A stretch of 33,750 nucleotides of DNA from Planctomycetaceae bacterium (lineage in GTDB: Bacteria > Planctomycetota > Planctomycetia > Planctomycetales > Planctomycetaceae), in contig JAGQPY010000010.1 of the NCBI GenBank assembly GCA_020426485.1, forward strand, positions 1 to 33,750, in the 5' to 3' direction. How positions within the stretch are numbered: the stretch's first letter is position 1; every line of letters starts with the position of its first letter. The notes under the pieces are model-generated. The model made no database searches and was not told where the DNA came from. It saw only the letters and a list, made by a program, of their open reading frames with translations. Shown here piece by piece: positions 16,894 through 26,093 of the stretch. The position numbers and the translations under genes are program-made.

Positions 16894-18849
16894 ATGACGA
16901 GGCAGTTGTTTCGTTTTCCGATTTCAATGCGTGGCAGGACTATGAAATTCTTCTCATCATCGAGGCGGCATCGAAGTCAGGGCTCCAAGGGACACTCCGC
17001 TGCGGTTCAGACTGAAGCCGTGGAACAGCGACTGGTGCTGACCCCCGCGATCCTGACCCCCACCGGAACGGTCACGACTGCGACTCCGGAAATCACCTGG
17101 ACGGCTGAGCCGAGTGCAGAAAGCTACGATGTCTGGATCAGCAGCATTGATGCCTTCGAAACTGTTCGCGTGGAACGTGGCGTTGCGGATAACACTTATA
17201 CTCCGGATGCCGATCTGCCGCTGGGCCGCCTTCGCATCTGGGTGCGAGCCAACTTCTCCGATGGTTCGTCCACTCCGTGGTCGACTCCAGCGGAAACCAT
17301 CATTCAGGCACCTCCTGTTGTAACGGGACCGGTCGGTGTCGGCGCGCGACATGTCACACCGGATAACACGCCCGTGATTACCTGGGATTCTCCGGATCTG
17401 GCCTATCGTTTTCAAATCTGGCTGACGGATGTCACAGCGGGAACGGCAACCCAGTACACCGTCGACAACCTGACACCGCTGCTCGATGACACCGGCGCCG
17501 AGGTACTGGATGGCGATGGCAACGTGATTCCGGAAGAAGTTCGCAGCTTTGAAATTCCGAATACGCTGAATGTCGGCCGGTATCGAGTCTGGGTTCGATC
17601 GATTGATCAGACCGGGCGTTTGTCCGACTGGAGCGGTGCATATTCTTTCGATGTCGGAACGCCGCCGGAAAATCTGTCTCCGGCCGCACCGACTTTCCAG
17701 ACTGCTCCACTGCTGAAGTGGGATGCGGTTCCCGGTGCGACGGATTACGAAGTTTATGTGGCGTCGCAGCCGTATGGTGTGCCGGTGACGTCCGGCAGCT
17801 TTACTCAGTTGTATCGCGAGACCGTCAGCACAAATTCCTTTCAGATTCCCAAGGCACTGAATGCCGGCGGTTATGTGTTCTGGGTGCGTGCCATCAATAT
17901 CACGACGGGAAAGTCCACAGTCTACGGCGCGTGGAGCGAACCAGCTCAGTTCAGCACCATCATTGCCCCGGAGATCATCGGACCGGTCGCGGAATCCGGC
18001 GTTGTCACGGCAGCTCAGCCCACAGTCGAATGGACGGCGATCGACGGTGCCGCTCGCTATGACATTTACGTCCATCGATTCAACACACCGTCTCCCTATC
18101 TGCAGGTTCAAAGCAGCACGGACAGCTACACGTTTACAGAACGACTGCCTGCCGGCACCTACTACATTTACGTGCGAGCCATCGACACGCGCGGCAACTT
18201 TTCGCCCTGGAGCAACGCTTACGAAATCGTTGCCACCGGCGGCGCGCCCGTGGTGCTGACCCCTGTAGCAAATTCAACTCAGACATTCCCCGAATATTCG
18301 TGGACGCCCGTCGAAGGGGCCGCGTCCTATGAGCTTTGGGTGTCGTATGTCGGCGTTGACTTCACCTACATCAATGTCAGCGGAATCACGGACACGACGT
18401 ACACCTCAGGCCCCGTCGATCCGGGAACTTATCGAGTCTGGGTGCGAGCAATTCTGTCCGATGGTACCAGCGGCCCATGGTCCAGCGCGATTGATTTCTT
18501 CGCCGTTGCTGCCAGCGAGCAACAGCAGATTGACACACCATCGCTGCTGGCGAGTGTTGAAGTCAATCTGCTGTCGGAGGAGCGAACCTCCGCTTCGGCA
18601 GCGGAACGGACGACTGTCGAACCTCCCGAAATCCCGGAACAGGCAGCGTTGGGTGAGTCGTCTGTGGCGGAGCATCACCAGCAGGCCGACGACGATGGCC
18701 TCGCCCCGGCTTCTGTTGACGTGCTGACGCCTCAGAATGCTGGTGATTTGCTGCTCAACCCAACTCTGCCGACTCACCAGCTGGCCATACTTGCTGAAGA
18801 CTGCCTGACCAAAGAATGGTGGCAGGAAGAGACATCCGTTGAAGGATGA
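16894..18849 (+). CDS. Exported protein with five FN3-like repeats and planctomycete N-terminal motif
   Basis: The protein is 651 residues from the ATG at 16894, chosen because GGAAGG lies 8 nt upstream. A TTG at 16867 and an ATG at 16942 are alternatives. The N-terminus is Arg-rich and ends in 'EAVEQRLVLTP', matching the ExR-(hydrophobic) motif found at the start of many large planctomycete exported proteins; its sorting role is not established. Five beta-sandwich repeats of about 80-115 residues follow. Each has 'P-x-(I/L/V)-x-W-x-x-(x)-G-A-x-x-Y-(D/E)-(V/I/L)-(W/Y)-V' early and 'G-x-Y-x-(V/I)-W/Y-V-R-A' late. Repeat 2 has an insert with 'LDGDGNV', a possible calcium loop. The C-terminal 100 residues are acidic and without repeats. 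A surface or adhesive role is likely by analogy. Confidence 0.82.
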   Translation: MTRQLFRFPISMRGRTMKFFSSSRRHRSQGSKGHSAAVQTEAVEQRLVLTPAILTPTGTVTTATPEITWTAEPSAESYDVWISSIDAFETVRVERGVADNTYTPDADLPLGRLRIWVRANFSDGSSTPWSTPAETIIQAPPVVTGPVGVGARHVTPDNTPVITWDSPDLAYRFQIWLTDVTAGTATQYTVDNLTPLLDDTGAEVLDGDGNVIPEEVRSFEIPNTLNVGRYRVWVRSIDQTGRLSDWSGAYSFDVGTPPENLSPAAPTFQTAPLLKWDAVPGATDYEVYVASQPYGVPVTSGSFTQLYRETVSTNSFQIPKALNAGGYVFWVRAINITTGKSTVYGAWSEPAQFSTIIAPEIIGPVAESGVVTAAQPTVEWTAIDGAARYDIYVHRFNTPSPYLQVQSSTDSYTFTERLPAGTYYIYVRAIDTRGNFSPWSNAYEIVATGGAPVVLTPVANSTQTFPEYSWTPVEGAASYELWVSYVGVDFTYINVSGITDTTYTSGPVDPGTYRVWVRAILSDGTSGPWSSAIDFFAVAASEQQQIDTPSLLASVEVNLLSEERTSASAAERTTVEPPEIPEQAALGESSVAEHHQQADDDGLAPASVDVLTPQNAGDLLLNPTLPTHQLAILAEDCLTKEWWQEETSVEG

Positions 18850-18928
18850 CGCAGGTTGACTTTCGGGGCCTGGGCATTGATTGAAAGATGTCCAGGCCAT
18901 CGCGAGTCGCCGAGGTTGTGAGAGTTTG

Positions 18929-18953
18929 GGCTCCTGAAGTCTGACGACTTCAG
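18929..18953. repeat. Perfect hairpin between convergent genes; part of a dispersed repeat
   Basis: CTGAAGTC-TGAC-GACTTCAG (18934-18953) is a perfect 8-bp stem between the convergent FN3-repeat and sulfatase genes, well placed for a bidirectional terminator. The left half with its flank (18929-18948) matches 31781-31800 at 18 of 20 bases, so it also belongs to a dispersed repeat. Confidence 0.55.
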
Positions 18954-18973
18954 CTACCAGTCAATGGCCACCA

Positions 18974-20458
18974 CTACTTCGTCCGCTTCCGCTTGATGGC
19001 ACTGCGGTCAATCTGTGACCGCAGGTGATCATATTCCGGATTCACACAGTAGTCACCCCATTCGTACAGAACCTGAATCAGGCCTTCGTCAGATTCGGGC
19101 TGCTGTCCTTTGTCGCCGGTCTGTGTGATCCATGTCTGCAGCAGCTCGCGATGGCGTTCCAGCTGATCTGCCAATGCCGGATCGTCTGCAAGATTGTGGA
19201 TCTCATGCGGATCATTCCGCAGATCGTACAGCTCTTCGGCCGGTTTTCTGTCGCTGAAGAAGATCTGCTGAACGTCGTTCATTTGGCCGTGTTCCATCAT
19301 CTCACGCAAACGAATCGTGACCGGCCACGGGTCCTTGTAACTAGGCTGCATGTAGGGACGATCCGTCAGGTAGTTCCGCAGATATTTGAACTGCGGAGTC
19401 ACGATTGCTCGGATATGTTCAATCGTAAAGTCGCAGCGGTCTCGTGCAGCCACGATGTATTCCCGCGGTGAGTAGTCCTGCGCCAGAAAGTTTCGACCTT
19501 CCATATATTCCGGAAGGTCGGCTCCAGCGTAGGCCAGACACATTGGTGCCAGATCAATGCCGGAAATCAGATCGTCACGCACGGTTCCGGCTTCAATCTT
19601 TGGGCCGGAAATGATCAGCGGCATCTGAATGCCGCCTTCGTACAGAAACTGCTTGTGGCGATGCAGCTTGTAGCCGTGGTCCGAGAACAGCACAATCAGC
19701 GTGTTGTCATACAGCCCGTCCCGACGCAGCGCGGCGATGATGTCTCCCACCTGTTCGTCGGTCTTCACCAGGCAGTCATAGTGATGAGCGATTTCCTGAC
19801 GGACCTCCGGTATGTCCGGGTAATAAGGCGGCACGGGGACTCGGGACGGGACCATTTTCTCGGGAGCCGCCTTCCCCAGCTTTCCGCCTCCCAGCTGCAC
19901 CTGCCCGAAGAACGGCTGACCCGGTTTTCGTCGCTTCCAGCAGTCGCCGGCCACGACGGATTCCGGCCCCCAGCCTTTGTGCTTCGGGACGTAGTCATAC
20001 AGATCGGCTTCGTCGAAAACGAAGTTATAATCCTGCTTTCCGCCCTCATTGAACGTGTAGTATCCGTGAGCACGAAACAGTTCGGGCAGAGTACGGACGC
20101 CGTCCGGCAGGTGAATCATTCCCACGCCGTCATGTTTGGTGCCTTTGGCAATATTGCGAGAACTGCGATGCTGATGGTTGCCAAAGGTGGTCTGCATCAC
20201 GCCCAGCATGATGGCCGAACGAGTTGCGGAACAGACACCGGCTGGTGTATAGAAGCGAGTGAATCGTGTTCCCGACCGAGCGAGTGCGTCGATGTTGGGC
20301 GTCTCAATCAGAGTTTCGCCATAGCATGAGAACCAGCCGCTTACGTCCTCCAGGTAGATCCACAGGATATTGGGCCGGTCAGCAGCCACCACGTCGCTGG
20401 TACCGTTGGACAACAGGGCAACAACAAGAACAGCGATCCACAAGACGGTTTGTTTCAT
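18974..20458 (-). CDS. Secreted Cys-type sulfatase (alkaline phosphatase superfamily)
   Basis: From the ATG at 20458 the protein is 494 residues with a Sec signal peptide (about 1-26, ending near DVVAA). I prefer this start to one six codons upstream because the signal peptide begins cleanly. The active-site Cys is C76 in 'AGVCSATRSAIMLG'. The motif is C-S-A-T-R, with Ala where C-x-P-x-R is usual; such variants exist in planctomycete sulfatases and can still be converted to formylglycine. Metal-site residues include E37-D38 ('YLEDVSG', first Asp replaced by Glu, common in this subgroup) and 'LFSDHGYKLHRHKQFLYEGG'. It probably removes sulfate from an external glycan. No formylglycine-generating enzyme gene is visible in the window. 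Confidence 0.92.
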   Translation of the reverse strand: MKQTVLWIAVLVVALLSNGTSDVVAADRPNILWIYLEDVSGWFSCYGETLIETPNIDALARSGTRFTRFYTPAGVCSATRSAIMLGVMQTTFGNHQHRSSRNIAKGTKHDGVGMIHLPDGVRTLPELFRAHGYYTFNEGGKQDYNFVFDEADLYDYVPKHKGWGPESVVAGDCWKRRKPGQPFFGQVQLGGGKLGKAAPEKMVPSRVPVPPYYPDIPEVRQEIAHHYDCLVKTDEQVGDIIAALRRDGLYDNTLIVLFSDHGYKLHRHKQFLYEGGIQMPLIISGPKIEAGTVRDDLISGIDLAPMCLAYAGADLPEYMEGRNFLAQDYSPREYIVAARDRCDFTIEHIRAIVTPQFKYLRNYLTDRPYMQPSYKDPWPVTIRLREMMEHGQMNDVQQIFFSDRKPAEELYDLRNDPHEIHNLADDPALADQLERHRELLQTWITQTGDKGQQPESDEGLIQVLYEWGDYCVNPEYDHLRSQIDRSAIKRKRTK

Positions 20459-20587
20459 GAGTTGATCCGCATACAAAATCTTAAACAGAAGCGGCAGGCA
20501 CGTTCCAAATCGTAATGACCAATGTCGCCTCTTGCCACACCCCGGATTTCAGGCTGATCTGTAACCCCAGCAGTCAGGGAAAAGAAA

Positions 20588-21928
20588 ATGTTTCGACAAC
20601 TGTATTCTATGGCGATGGTGCTCGGCCTGCTGACGTGTTGGCAGTGCCGCGCCGACGACTACTGCGTGGTCGTGAAAGATGCCGTGCTGGAAGATGCTCC
20701 GTGGAAGGCGGTGGCGGATGCATTGCTGGATAAACACGATGGCTCACTGGTCACCTACCGGACTTCACCCGATGAAGCGCTGAAACAGTTGCAGCTTATG
20801 CAGCCGCGACACACCTGTTTTGTGGCTCCCCATACAGATGTCAGTCGAGAATTCGTGGCTGCGGTTCATCAGCTGACTCGCCAACTGGACGACGATCCTT
20901 ACACAGACACCTTCTGGGGAATTCTGACCGGCTTCGATGCCGCAAACGCTCTGGCGATTGCACAGTACAGTGAACCGCTGATCGTTCGCAAGGTGGCTGC
21001 GGGCACTGAGATTGCTCTGGATATGTGCGAACAGGGCCTGTGGTATGACGAACTGGTGAAGAACAAGCTTGTCCGCAAGGAGAAGGGCGGTCCGGTACAG
21101 CAGCTTGTCGGACCGGACGACACCACTGTGGCTTTGGTGAATTCGCTGAATGACTATCAGCCCGATTTGTTTGTCACGTCCGGTCATGCCACGGAACGCG
21201 ACTGGCAAATTGGATTTCGTTATCGCAACGGTTTTTTCAAATCAAAGCAGGGGCAGATGTTTGGAGAAGACACGTCGAAAAAACGCTTTGAAATCGAATC
21301 CCCCAATGTCAAAGTTTACCTGCCGATCGGCAATTGCCTGATGGGGCACATCGATGGCCCGGACGCGATGGCTCTGGCATGGATGAATGATGCCGGAGTC
21401 AGACAGATGATCGGCTACACGGTGCCCACGTGGTTTGGCTACGGTGGCTGGGGCGTGCTGGATTATTTTATCGAACAACCGGGCCGCTACACGCTGACGG
21501 AAGCCTTCTTCGCCAATCATCAGGCGCTGCTGCACGCTTTGGAAACCAATGCGGGCAATCGGCGAGGACTGGAATTTGACCGCGACGTGGTGGCGTTCTA
21601 TGGAGATCCCAAATGGGAGGCTCGCATGGCTCCGGCCGAATGTGCCTACGACCAGATGCTCACGGAAGACAACGGCACCTACACCTTCCGAATCACTCCC
21701 AACCGCGGCAAAGAATCCTTCAAACCCATCAACACCAATGGATCTCAACGCGGCCACCGCCCCATCGTCCACTGGCTGCCGCACCGATTAACCAACGTCA
21801 ACGTGACCACTGGAAACGAACTGAATCCCATGATCGCCGACGACTTCCTGCTGATCCCGAATCCTCAGGAATGCGATCCGGGCAAGGAATACAAAGTTGT
21901 GTTTCAGGCCAAACGGAGTGCGAAGTAG
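20588..21928 (+). CDS. Secreted protein with possible C25/caspase-like His-Cys dyad
   Basis: The 446-residue product has an N-terminal signal peptide (about 1-22) and a good ribosome-binding site (GGGAAAAGA). Two motifs recall the gingipain (peptidase C25, clan CD) fold: 'DLFVTSGHATERDW' (193-206, H200) and 'VYLPIGNCLMGHID' (243-256, C250). 'DDDPYTDTFWGILTGFDAANALAIA' (101-125) resembles the short strand-helix unit that precedes the catalytic part of C25 proteins. After C250, 'AMALAWMNDAGVRQMIGYTVPTWFGYGG' fits the following helix/strand. I infer a caspase-like protease fold; activity and substrate are unknown. The C-terminal 110 residues may be a beta domain. It diverges from the sulfatase gene across 129 bp. 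Confidence 0.7.
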   Translation: MFRQLYSMAMVLGLLTCWQCRADDYCVVVKDAVLEDAPWKAVADALLDKHDGSLVTYRTSPDEALKQLQLMQPRHTCFVAPHTDVSREFVAAVHQLTRQLDDDPYTDTFWGILTGFDAANALAIAQYSEPLIVRKVAAGTEIALDMCEQGLWYDELVKNKLVRKEKGGPVQQLVGPDDTTVALVNSLNDYQPDLFVTSGHATERDWQIGFRYRNGFFKSKQGQMFGEDTSKKRFEIESPNVKVYLPIGNCLMGHIDGPDAMALAWMNDAGVRQMIGYTVPTWFGYGGWGVLDYFIEQPGRYTLTEAFFANHQALLHALETNAGNRRGLEFDRDVVAFYGDPKWEARMAPAECAYDQMLTEDNGTYTFRITPNRGKESFKPINTNGSQRGHRPIVHWLPHRLTNVNVTTGNELNPMIADDFLLIPNPQECDPGKEYKVVFQAKRSAK

Positions 21929-21939
21929 TTGAGTGAATC

Positions 21940-21959
21940 CCTTGTTTTCCGAAGCAAGG
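21940..21959. terminator. Weak hairpin between convergent genes
   Basis: CCTTG and CAAGG arms surround a 10-nt loop in the short gap between the C25-like gene and the convergent propeller gene. The stem is only 5 bp, so the terminator call is tentative. Confidence 0.3.
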
Positions 21960-21999
21960 CAGACGGAAGCGACCAACCTGCGGCATCACGCCACGGTCG

Positions 22000-23520
22000 T
22001 CACAGTTCGGTGGGGTTCGAATCCTTGTGAGTGCTGTCCAGCACAACATTGACGTCCCAGACGTGCAGTCGAAATGGCGAAAAGCTTGAACGTCTACCGA
22101 ACGGTGTCGAGAATCCGCGGGGAGGTTCACCGCGATCCGGTTTGTTCAGCAATAGTTGCATGGCCAGGTGATGACCATAGGGAGACCAACTGCAGTTCAT
22201 GACCTGCCCGGGGATCTCTGCGGAAACAAGTCGCGTTCTGTCATGAATACTCCATGCATTGATATGAGTGACTGAATGGCGATCCGGATCTGCGGTGTAC
22301 TGCCGGTCGACTGTCAACAGAAGTGAGCCTGTTGGATCAAACGACATGGCCTGAATATCAGCACGTGGCTTCGAAGCCTGCACGGAAAACTCGCTGAGCA
22401 CACTGCCGTCGTTCAGCGACCGGATCTGCAGTTCATCCGATGATGTCAGAACAGCAAATCGCGGTGGGTGGAGCAGGCCTTCCAGATTCAGTGAACCCGC
22501 ATCCATGGCCAGCAGGGATGGCGGTCGGCGAGATTTCTGTTGCCAGTAAACTTCGCCCTTCGCAACATTCAGGCACAGGATCAGGTACTCATCAGCAGAA
22601 CGATACGACGGATACTTAACCGACGGCATTGTGTTATCCTCCCGAGGCGCTTCTTTCATGCCGTCGAAGACTCGACCAAACGTGACCAGCAACGATTGGC
22701 AATCCGGTGTAAACGCCATGTCTTCGACTCGGCCTTCATGTGGTCGAATCTGCACCAGACGCTGAAAGCGCTTTGGGGCCGGACTCCTGTCATCCGGACG
22801 ATGCGGCCATTTCGGCGTCACAAATCCGTTTGGTCGATCGGGAAGCGGCTGGTCGGCAGCGGACCACAATTCAACGGTGCCATCCACCTTGCCGACAGCG
22901 AATAAGCAGCCACCCGGAGCCGCTACAACCTTTCGAACGTCGGTATTGCTGTACCGCATTCCGCTGTGATGTTTTGCCGATCTGGAACTTTGGTCCGGTT
23001 CCGCTACCGGCAGAATTTTTTCCTCGTCGATCGTCTGCAGCAACGTCTCGTTGGCAACATCCCAGAAACAGATCTGTGGGAACTCGCCCAGCGTCGCAAC
23101 AACCTTGCCGTCTCCGGACAGTGCTCCTTGAAAGAGGTTTTCCGAGTGCTGTCGTGAAGGAAACTGCCTCAGCAGTTGCCACTCTCGATCGTGGGCCATC
23201 ACAAAGATCTGTCTTCGAGTCGCAATCAATCGGTTTCGCTGCCCAAAGCTTAGTGAAGCCACCGACAGTTCATTGTTGTCGAGATTTCGAACGGAATGCC
23301 CCTGCATTTCCATTGTTGCATTTGGCCAGCGGCTGCCGTCAGGAACTGTGATCAAGGCCTCCGGCGAATCGTTGTATTCGGCTTCCAGAGCTTTCTGGCG
23401 TTCCGCTGCCTGCTGGTAGTCCGCGAACACCGGAATCAAGTGCCAGACAATGGCGCCAGACGATAGAAACAACCAAGCTGTCAGTAGCCACTGCATCGGA
23501 GTTCTTTGTTTTTTGAACAT
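22000..23520 (-). CDS. Membrane-anchored WD40/beta-propeller-like protein
   Basis: The 506-residue protein has one N-terminal hydrophobic segment (about 10-31), with the rest predicted outside the cytoplasm. The remainder shows degenerate propeller blades: 'GALSGDGKVVATLGEFPQICFWDVA', 'VVAAPGGCLFAVGKVDGTVELWSAA', 'DMAFTPDCQSLLVTFG', 'AMSFDPTGSLLLTVD...INAWSIHD' and 'MNCSWSPYGHHLAMQL...LHVWDVNV'. A short coiled-coil-like stretch (QQAAERQKALEAEY) follows the anchor. It lies 54 nt after the permease gene and so is probably the last gene of the GntR-ABC operon. A role as sensor, scaffold or substrate-binding partner of the ABC system is only inferred. Confidence 0.72.
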   Translation of the reverse strand: MFKKQRTPMQWLLTAWLFLSSGAIVWHLIPVFADYQQAAERQKALEAEYNDSPEALITVPDGSRWPNATMEMQGHSVRNLDNNELSVASLSFGQRNRLIATRRQIFVMAHDREWQLLRQFPSRQHSENLFQGALSGDGKVVATLGEFPQICFWDVANETLLQTIDEEKILPVAEPDQSSRSAKHHSGMRYSNTDVRKVVAAPGGCLFAVGKVDGTVELWSAADQPLPDRPNGFVTPKWPHRPDDRSPAPKRFQRLVQIRPHEGRVEDMAFTPDCQSLLVTFGRVFDGMKEAPREDNTMPSVKYPSYRSADEYLILCLNVAKGEVYWQQKSRRPPSLLAMDAGSLNLEGLLHPPRFAVLTSSDELQIRSLNDGSVLSEFSVQASKPRADIQAMSFDPTGSLLLTVDRQYTADPDRHSVTHINAWSIHDRTRLVSAEIPGQVMNCSWSPYGHHLAMQLLLNKPDRGEPPRGFSTPFGRRSSFSPFRLHVWDVNVVLDSTHKDSNPTEL

Positions 23521-23574
23521 GAGCCTGTTTCCGTTTTTGCCGTGCGTCGTTACCTCAATTGTTGGCCTGCTTCG

Positions 23575-25017
23575 TTACATCAAATCGATACGACACCAGC
23601 GTCTGTAGGCGAAGGCTGTCGCGACGAACCCCGTGGCAGCCATCGTACAGCAAACGGCTGCGATCGTTCCCGTGAGATTGAGTTTTTGAGTCGCCATCGT
23701 GGCCCATGCTCCCTGAGCAATCATCACCAGAAAAATCATCCCCGTCATCTTCCACAGCATCGAGCCCAGCGACGCCACCCAGGCACCACAACCAAAGATC
23801 AGCACCTGAGCGGAAAGCAGAAACAACGCTGCGGTCACCAGCACAGGAGATGCAATGAATTGCGGAAACCAGATCACCAGCAGGGCGAACTGCACGACCA
23901 GCCAGACTACCTGCTGAATGGCGGCCGTTCGCAGCACCGCCAGACCGTTTTCCAGGACCCAGTCACGGCGAGTCACCGGCAGCAGTGACTCGTAACCCAG
24001 ACGCGACCATCGCTGCACGTGAGGAAACCAGCTCATCCAGGTCAGCATCAGCGAAATCATCATCGGAAAGGCCAGCACTCCCGCAAAGGCATCGTCTGTC
24101 GTCGGCCGCTCAGACTGCATCATCAGTAAAGGGACAAGTTCCATCATCAGGGTCAGGAAGACGGTCATCGGGATTCCCTGCGGCCAGTCGATGGCCAGCT
24201 GCCACAACTGAATTCGTTCGCGGCGTCTGACGCCTGCACGTTGTGTCAACCGTTCCAGTTTGTGAACCGGACCAAGCAGCAGCCACTGAAATTGTCTGGT
24301 ATTCCAGCTTTCAGACTGCCACATGGCTCGACTGCGTCTTCGCGTTTCGGCTGCCTTCAGGTCCCAGGGATTCATGGGCATCACGGCGGCGTACAGAGGA
24401 TCTTCTTCGGTCAATCGGGACAACTGGTAGAACAGCTGAATCGATAGAGCGGCCGTCGCGGACAGCAGGCTGAATGTCAGTTCTATTCGCTGTCCTTCAA
24501 GAATCTGAAAGAGAGCCATTCTTAGTGGGCCCACAAACATCGTGGCGAACAGACACAGAAGAAATACGACATTGAACGGACCGGGTTGAGCCATCATTCC
24601 ATAGGTCACGTTCCAGACAAGAAGCTGCACCGTGACGCAGCCAAACATGGAACTGCCCGTGATCGCCGCAACGGTCATTCCCAGAACGACAGGAACGATG
24701 ATCAAAGCGGCCCCGACCGCCAGATGCGGCCATCGATAGCCCGGCACAAGCTGCGCTTCCGGAGTTGCCAGCTGCTGCTTGAGATGAGCGCCCAAAAACA
24801 TGGCTGGAAAGATCAACACCAGCGAGGCCATCGCTGCGTCGTCCGGCTTTCCTCCGTTCAGCAACATCGGCAGCAGGGGCATTCCATAAAGAAATCCGAA
24901 CCCCAGTGTTGTGAAGATCAACAACCGTCGTGTCAGATAAGTGTTGATCACCTGAAAGTAGACGCTGGGCGACCCCGTCAGTCGTTTGGCAAGAATCAAG
25001 TCAGGAGTGCCGGACAT
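23575..25017 (-). CDS. ABC transporter permease-like multi-pass membrane protein
   Basis: The 480-residue protein has about ten to twelve hydrophobic segments in two groups, separated by a basic soluble loop rich in Arg/Trp ('RRRSRAMWQSESWNTRQFQWLLLG'). I see no EAA loop or nucleotide-binding motif of its own. Position directly after the ATPase gene, with a GntR regulator in front, suggests it is the permease of a YtrA-type ABC-2 system, although it is larger than a typical single ABC-2 permease and could supply both halves in one chain. A GGGGG-caggtt-CCCCC hairpin (25057-25072) lies between the ATPase and this gene. The transported molecule is unknown. Confidence 0.7.
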   Translation of the reverse strand: MSGTPDLILAKRLTGSPSVYFQVINTYLTRRLLIFTTLGFGFLYGMPLLPMLLNGGKPDDAAMASLVLIFPAMFLGAHLKQQLATPEAQLVPGYRWPHLAVGAALIIVPVVLGMTVAAITGSSMFGCVTVQLLVWNVTYGMMAQPGPFNVVFLLCLFATMFVGPLRMALFQILEGQRIELTFSLLSATAALSIQLFYQLSRLTEEDPLYAAVMPMNPWDLKAAETRRRSRAMWQSESWNTRQFQWLLLGPVHKLERLTQRAGVRRRERIQLWQLAIDWPQGIPMTVFLTLMMELVPLLMMQSERPTTDDAFAGVLAFPMMISLMLTWMSWFPHVQRWSRLGYESLLPVTRRDWVLENGLAVLRTAAIQQVVWLVVQFALLVIWFPQFIASPVLVTAALFLLSAQVLIFGCGAWVASLGSMLWKMTGMIFLVMIAQGAWATMATQKLNLTGTIAAVCCTMAATGFVATAFAYRRWCRIDLM

Positions 25018-25056
25018 TTGTTCATCTCCGCTCAGCGGTGGTTCTGCAGATGGAAA

Positions 25057-25072
25057 GGGGGCAGGTTCCCCC
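25057..25072. repeat. G/C hairpin inside the ABC operon
   Basis: GGGGG and CCCCC arms with a 6-nt loop lie in the 170-nt gap between ATPase and permease genes. It may tune their relative expression by stabilising or pausing the transcript. It has no T-run. Confidence 0.4.
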
Positions 25073-25187
25073 GCTACTCACGGTTGCCAAAGCGAAAGGT
25101 CATGGATAACTGACGTCCGATTTCGTCCCGACGGGCAACTGAACAGCTTTCAATCCGGCTGCCGTCACCGGAGCCACGAGAAAGCGA

Positions 25188-26093
25188 TCATTGTTTGATG
25201 TCGACCAGCGGTGAGTGATGGAGTTCCAGGAAAATTTCTTCCAGGTTCAGATCTTCAACGTTGACCTCGGCCTGCCATTCCTGTCGCAGGCGTTGAGGCA
25301 ACGTTGTTTCGAAGTTTCGAACGCTCACCACTGCGCTGGTGCCGTTGCGGTCACAGTTCAGCAGCCCGGGAATCGCCTCCAGATCATCGGGAAGGCGACC
25401 AGGCACAGAAATTCGCAGGCGTTTGACGCTGTCCTTCAGTGAGCTCAGTTCATCGTCGTAGCTGATCTTTCCATCCTGCAGCAACGCCACCTGATCGGCC
25501 ACGCGTTCCAGGTCCGATGTGATGTGTGTCGAAAACAGGACCGTGCGATTTCCCGACATCGCGATTTCCAGCAGAGTGGCCAGAAAGCGTCGTCGAGCGT
25601 CCGGGTCCAGACTGGCGACGGGTTCGTCCAGAACCAGTAATTCCGGTTCATGCCCCAGAGCCATCACGATCGCCAGTTTCTGAGCCTGACCGGTGGACAG
25701 CGTGCCGACTCGATCTTCCACCGGCAGATTCCATTCGGATACCAGTCGAGCAATCAGCTGATCATTCCACCTTGGATAGAATGCTCGAATGTAGGCAATG
25801 ATCTGCCGAACCTTCATCCACGGATACAGACTGATTTCCTGCGGCACATATGCCAGCCTGGCTTTGGAGGCTGCCGACAGCTCCGTCGACGGTTCCCCAA
25901 ACACAGTGGAGATACCCTCCTGAGTTGTCTGCAGTCCCAAAGCGCACTTCAGCATCGTGGTCTTGCCGGACCCGTTGGTACCCAGCAGGCCCGTGACCGT
26001 GCCGGGGCGCAGTGAATAGGTCAGACCGTCCAGAACGGTCTTTTCACCGAATCGCTTGGTCACATTGTGCATCTGGATCACAGCATCAGTCAT
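25188..26093 (-). CDS. ABC transporter ATP-binding protein
   Basis: The 301-residue protein shows all ATPase motifs in order: Walker A G38-TNGSGKT (38-45), Q-loop 'YVPQE' (82-86), signature LSTGQ (132-136, a Thr variant of LSGGQ), Walker B LLVLDEP (152-158), D-loop 'SLDPD' and switch H190. About 110 extra residues after the core are normal for ABC-2 exporter ATPases. Its ATG lies within the last codons of the GntR gene (ATGACTGA, 8-bp overlap), so the two are translationally coupled, and the permease gene follows. It energises the associated permease; the cargo is not indicated. Confidence 0.92.
   Translation of the reverse strand: MTDAVIQMHNVTKRFGEKTVLDGLTYSLRPGTVTGLLGTNGSGKTTMLKCALGLQTTQEGISTVFGEPSTELSAASKARLAYVPQEISLYPWMKVRQIIAYIRAFYPRWNDQLIARLVSEWNLPVEDRVGTLSTGQAQKLAIVMALGHEPELLVLDEPVASLDPDARRRFLATLLEIAMSGNRTVLFSTHITSDLERVADQVALLQDGKISYDDELSSLKDSVKRLRISVPGRLPDDLEAIPGLLNCDRNGTSAVVSVRNFETTLPQRLRQEWQAEVNVEDLNLEEIFLELHHSPLVDIKQ

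Noticed and set aside
16957-18111. 384-codon minus-strand frame
   Set aside because: It is antisense to the FN3-repeat gene. It arises from codon bias in repeated coding sequence.
16867-18849. Tandem nucleotide repeat or CRISPR-like array in the FN3 region
   Set aside because: Repetition is at protein-domain level with strongly diverged DNA. There are no short identical repeats with regular spacers anywhere in the window.
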